Shown here piece by piece: positions 6,330 through 8,494 of a DNA stretch of 8,494 nt. The stretch comes from Bacteroidota bacterium (lineage in GTDB: Bacteria; Bacteroidota; Bacteroidia; NS11-12g; UBA9320). Position 1 is the first letter of the stretch. Each line of letters begins with the position of its first letter. The stretch is from the NCBI GenBank assembly GCA_947499775.1, contig CANMPY010000057.1:1-8494 (forward strand), read 5' to 3'. A program made the position numbers and the translations under genes. The notes beneath the pieces were generated by a model. That model did not search any database. It was not told the DNA's origin and worked only from the letters and a program-made list of their open reading frames with translations.

Positions 6330-7076
6330 ATGAATCTACGATTCTTAAACTTTTTTAACGGCAAACCAAAATTGGCTTCAGAACCTGATCGAAGCCATTG
6401 GGTCGATTTTCATTCCCATCTATTACCAGGTATTGATGACGGATGCAAAACCATAGAAGATTCCATCGAAAATATTCGCGAACTCCAGTATCAAGGTGTG
6501 AAGCGAATTATTACAACTCCGCATATTTTTAAAGAACTCTATCCCAATACTCCTGAAATAATTAGGGAGAAATTGATACATGTAAAAACAGCTCTAATCC
6601 AAAATAATATTTCCATAGAAATGGAAGCCGCTGCCGAATATTACTTGGATGAATGGTTTTGTCAAAATTTCCAAACAATGGATCTTTTGACATTTAAGGG
6701 AAATCATTTACTGGTTGAAACAAACTATATGGATAGGCCTCATTTTTTGGAACAAATATTTTTTGATTTACAAACGAGTGGTTATAAGGTTGTTTTTGCT
6801 CATCCCGAACGCTACAATTATTTGCTAAATAATTACGATGCCTTTCATAAATTATATGACAATGGCATACTTTTTCAATGCAATTTGCTTTCATTTACTG
6901 GCTACTATTCACCTCAAATTAAGAAAGCAGCGCATTATTTATTAAAAAATAAAATGATTTCGATGGTGGGTTCCGATATTCATAGAATTAACCATGCTCG
7001 AGTGATTACTGAATTTAAAAAAACTAAAGACTATCAGGCACTTATGAAATTAAATCTTCTTAATAATTCACTTTAA
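6330..7076 (+). CDS. PHP-family tyrosine-protein phosphatase (YwqE/CpsB/Wzb type)
   Basis: Members of this metal-dependent family dephosphorylate the tyrosine-rich tails of bacterial tyrosine kinases that control capsule or exopolysaccharide export. The 248 residues hold all the expected ligands: D26-x-H28-x-H30 (VDFHSHLLPGIDDG), TPH with H65, AAEYY with E103, AHPER with H158, and GSDIHR with D216 and H218. Length matches the family (about 240-255). No signal peptide or membrane segment is seen, so it is cytoplasmic. It follows the isomerase gene by 64 nt without an obvious promoter, suggesting co-transcription. A perfect 9-bp inverted repeat begins 5 nt after its stop. No kinase (Wzc-like) gene is in the window, so its partner is unknown. 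The family assignment is firm; the physiological substrate is inferred. Confidence 0.9.
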   Translation: MNLRFLNFFNGKPKLASEPDRSHWVDFHSHLLPGIDDGCKTIEDSIENIRELQYQGVKRIITTPHIFKELYPNTPEIIREKLIHVKTALIQNNISIEMEAAAEYYLDEWFCQNFQTMDLLTFKGNHLLVETNYMDRPHFLEQIFFDLQTSGYKVVFAHPERYNYLLNNYDAFHKLYDNGILFQCNLLSFTGYYSPQIKKAAHYLLKNKMISMVGSDIHRINHARVITEFKKTKDYQALMKLNLLNNSL

Positions 7077-7081
7077 TACTC

Positions 7082-7117
7082 CTTTAATGGCCAAAATAAT
7101 ATATACAACCATTAAAG
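7082..7117 (+). repeat. Perfect 9-bp inverted repeat after the PHP phosphatase gene
   Basis: CTTTAATGG (7082-7090) and CCATTAAAG (7109-7117) are exact reverse complements around an 18-nt AT-rich loop. It starts 5 nt after the stop at 7076. No T-tract follows on the plus strand, so it is not a classical intrinsic terminator. It could stabilise the 3' end, act in termination with a factor, or be a protein-binding palindrome. Confidence 0.45.
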
Positions 7118-7216
7118 TTATAGCATTATATCCATCCCCCAAAACCTTAAATGAAGTGTTGGTAAATTTATAATCATTATATCGATACATCAATTCATAA
7201 TATTCTAAAATTAAAT

Positions 7217-7224
7217 TAGGTTTG
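7217..7224 (+). promoter_or_regulatory. Bacteroidota -7 box (TAGGTTTG) before dnaX
   Basis: TAGGTTTG matches TAnnTTTG exactly and ends 12 nt before the dnaX ATG. With a start site about 5-7 nt downstream, the leader would be only about 6-8 nt. No TTG is found at the -33 distance. The box lies at the end of the 160-nt gap after the PHP phosphatase gene, which otherwise holds only the inverted repeat. Confidence 0.4.
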
Positions 7225-7236
7225 CAGCCTACCTCC

Positions 7237-8494
7237 ATGGAGCAATTTCTCGTTTCGGCCCGTAAGTACCGCCCTGCCACTTTTGATACAGTAGTGGGAC
7301 AGGATCATATAACCGAAACCTTACTAAACGAGATAAAACAAAACCGTTTGGCACAGGCTTTTCTGTTTACAGGGCCGCGAGGTGTGGGCAAAACAACCTG
7401 CGCTCGAATATTGGCGAGAGTTATAAATACAGACTCTAATCCATCAATAGATCCAAATTACGACTTTGCTTTTAATATTTTCGAACTAGATGCGGCTTCC
7501 AATAATTCGGTTGACGACATTCGCCAATTAGTTGATCAAGTAAGAATACCACCACAAATTGGAAGTTACAAAGTATATATTATTGATGAGGTTCATATGT
7601 TAAGTAGCAATGCCTTCAATGCATTTCTTAAAACCCTAGAAGAACCCCCACCCTATGCAATTTTCATATTAGCAACGACCGAAAGACATAAAATTTTACC
7701 AACTATCCTTTCACGTTGTCAGATTTTTAATTTCAAACGCATTGAACCTTCGGCTATCGTAACCCAACTAAAATCCATTTGTGAAAAGGAAGGAATAGTG
7801 GCCGACGAAAACGCCTTACACATTATTGCTATGAAAGCTGATGGGGGCTTACGCGACGCCCTATCAATGTTTGACCAAATGGTAAGTTTTAGCAAGGATA
7901 AAAAACTAACCTATGAGGGCGTTATTCAAAACCTCAACGTACTAGATTATAATTATTATTTTGATGTTACCGAAAACTTAAACAGTGCCAACTATAGCAA
8001 TGTTCTAATAAAATTTGACGAGGTATTGACGAATGGATTTGATGGTCAATATTTTTTAAATGGCCTTGCCTCGCATTTTAGAGATTTATTGGTAGTTAAA
8101 AATACAGCTACGGCCTATTTAATTAGTGGCCCAAAACAAATGTTGGCCAACTATCAAAAACAAGCGGCTAATTTATCTTCTGGATTTTTACTCAATGCTA
8201 TAAATATTTCCGATCAATTCGATCAAACCTATAAGGCAAGCCGAAACCAACGCTTGCATGTAGAATTGGCCTTAATTAAAATGGCAAATATTAATTCTGT
8301 CATTACTCTAGCTGAAGAACTTAAAAAAAAAAGCCTTGAGTTAACTATTGATGCTAAAGCAACTGTGCTTCAAGCAAAAAAAGACATTACTCCTTTACCA
8401 TCTCCCGATTCAGGATCGAAACCACCCAACACTTTACGCATGGGCAAATTGGGAAATATGGTTAATAATCCTGCGGCATATAGTGCCAAAACAA
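7237..8494 (+). CDS. dnaX: DNA polymerase III subunit gamma/tau, 3' end cut by the window edge
   Basis: DnaX is the AAA+ ATPase of the clamp loader that opens the sliding clamp and, in its long tau form, ties polymerase cores together. The first 419 residues are present. They open with MEQFLVSARKYRP, followed by Walker A GPRGVGKT (46-53), ELDAASNNSVDDIR (83-96), Walker B VYIIDEVHML (113-122), LKTLEEPP (131-138), sensor LATTE (145-149) and the SRC arginine-finger motif with R160. The four-cysteine zinc module usually found between Walker A and ELDAASN is missing; only about 20 residues (62-82) link them. Domain III ends near residue 360. An A10 run follows at codons 363-366, and a -1 or +1 shift there stops translation at once, so both a long and a short form are plausible. 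The ATG is the canonical start. Confidence 0.96.
   Translation, partial: MEQFLVSARKYRPATFDTVVGQDHITETLLNEIKQNRLAQAFLFTGPRGVGKTTCARILARVINTDSNPSIDPNYDFAFNIFELDAASNNSVDDIRQLVDQVRIPPQIGSYKVYIIDEVHMLSSNAFNAFLKTLEEPPPYAIFILATTERHKILPTILSRCQIFNFKRIEPSAIVTQLKSICEKEGIVADENALHIIAMKADGGLRDALSMFDQMVSFSKDKKLTYEGVIQNLNVLDYNYYFDVTENLNSANYSNVLIKFDEVLTNGFDGQYFLNGLASHFRDLLVVKNTATAYLISGPKQMLANYQKQAANLSSGFLLNAINISDQFDQTYKASRNQRLHVELALIKMANINSVITLAEELKKKSLELTIDAKATVLQAKKDITPLPSPDSGSKPPNTLRMGKLGNMVNNPAAYSAKT
8323..8332 (+). promoter_or_regulatory. A10 slippery run in dnaX, candidate gamma-form frameshift or slippage site
   Basis: Ten adenines span codons AAA AAA AAA AGC (residues 363-366). In frame, translation continues as KKKSLE towards tau. 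A -1 shift, or one extra A in the mRNA, gives Lys-Pro and then TGA at 8337-8339, a product of about 367 residues. A +1 shift, or one missing A, gives Ala-Leu-Ser and then TAA at 8342-8344. A small stem AAGCA/TGCTT with loop ACTG (8357-8370) lies 24 nt downstream. An alternative stem, 8333-8339 with 8370-8375, is also possible but shares base 8370. Confidence 0.6.

Noticed and set aside
7068..7280. 70-codon minus-strand ORF over the gap before dnaX
   Set aside because: It covers the inverted repeat, the -7 box and the conserved dnaX start in antisense, with no motif of its own.
1..8494. CRISPR array, insertion sequence or phage genes
   Set aside because: No spaced direct repeats, no transposase or integrase motifs (only stop-ridden fragments) and no phage proteins were seen.

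Overview
The window looks like a chromosomal segment of a low-GC Bacteroidota, probably from the Flavobacteriia or a near relative. Four things point that way. A secreted LamG/Ig-repeat protein carries a type IX secretion (T9SS) C-terminal sorting domain. Gene starts have A-rich leaders with no Shine-Dalgarno sequence. Matches to the Bacteroidota -7 box TAnnTTTG sit at plausible places before rluD and dnaX. The DnaX protein is of the short type that lacks the zinc-binding cysteine module, which I recall from flavobacterial DnaX.

Layout: (1) 1-119 is the 3' end of an unidentified gene. (2) 130-2505 encodes a 791-residue secreted protein with a signal peptide, a LamG-like lectin domain, five tandem Ig-like repeats of 93-94 residues and a T9SS type A sorting domain. 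(3) 2506-3576 is a 1.07-kb accessory stretch with little coding content. It holds a doubtful Cys-rich ORF, a convincing 51-residue antitoxin-like ORF (2992-3147), a CpG-rich block with several stem-loops (about 3172-3285), a possible ParE/RelE-like toxin remnant, and a terminator belonging to the minus-strand operon. (4) 3577-5256 (minus strand) is a two-gene operon, rluD-like then folA. (5) 5261-6265, 6330-7076 and 7237-8494 (plus strand) are a bifunctional phosphoglucose/phosphomannose isomerase, a YwqE/CpsB-type PHP tyrosine phosphatase, and dnaX, which runs off the end.

How the genes relate: rluD and folA are housekeeping genes (23S rRNA pseudouridylation, tetrahydrofolate synthesis). They are transcribed away from the isomerase gene, and the two nominal ATGs are only 4 bp apart. 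A perfect -7 box inside the first codons of rluD argues that its real start is a GTG at 5214. The isomerase and the PHP phosphatase may be co-transcribed and both could serve sugar-nucleotide or exopolysaccharide metabolism, but this is inference.

The most striking signal is in dnaX. An in-frame run of ten adenines lies just after the expected end of domain III. A -1 shift there reaches TGA after two codons, and a +1 shift reaches TAA after three. This is the architecture that yields the short gamma form of DnaX in E. coli (ribosomal frameshift) and Thermus thermophilus (slippage on an A-run).
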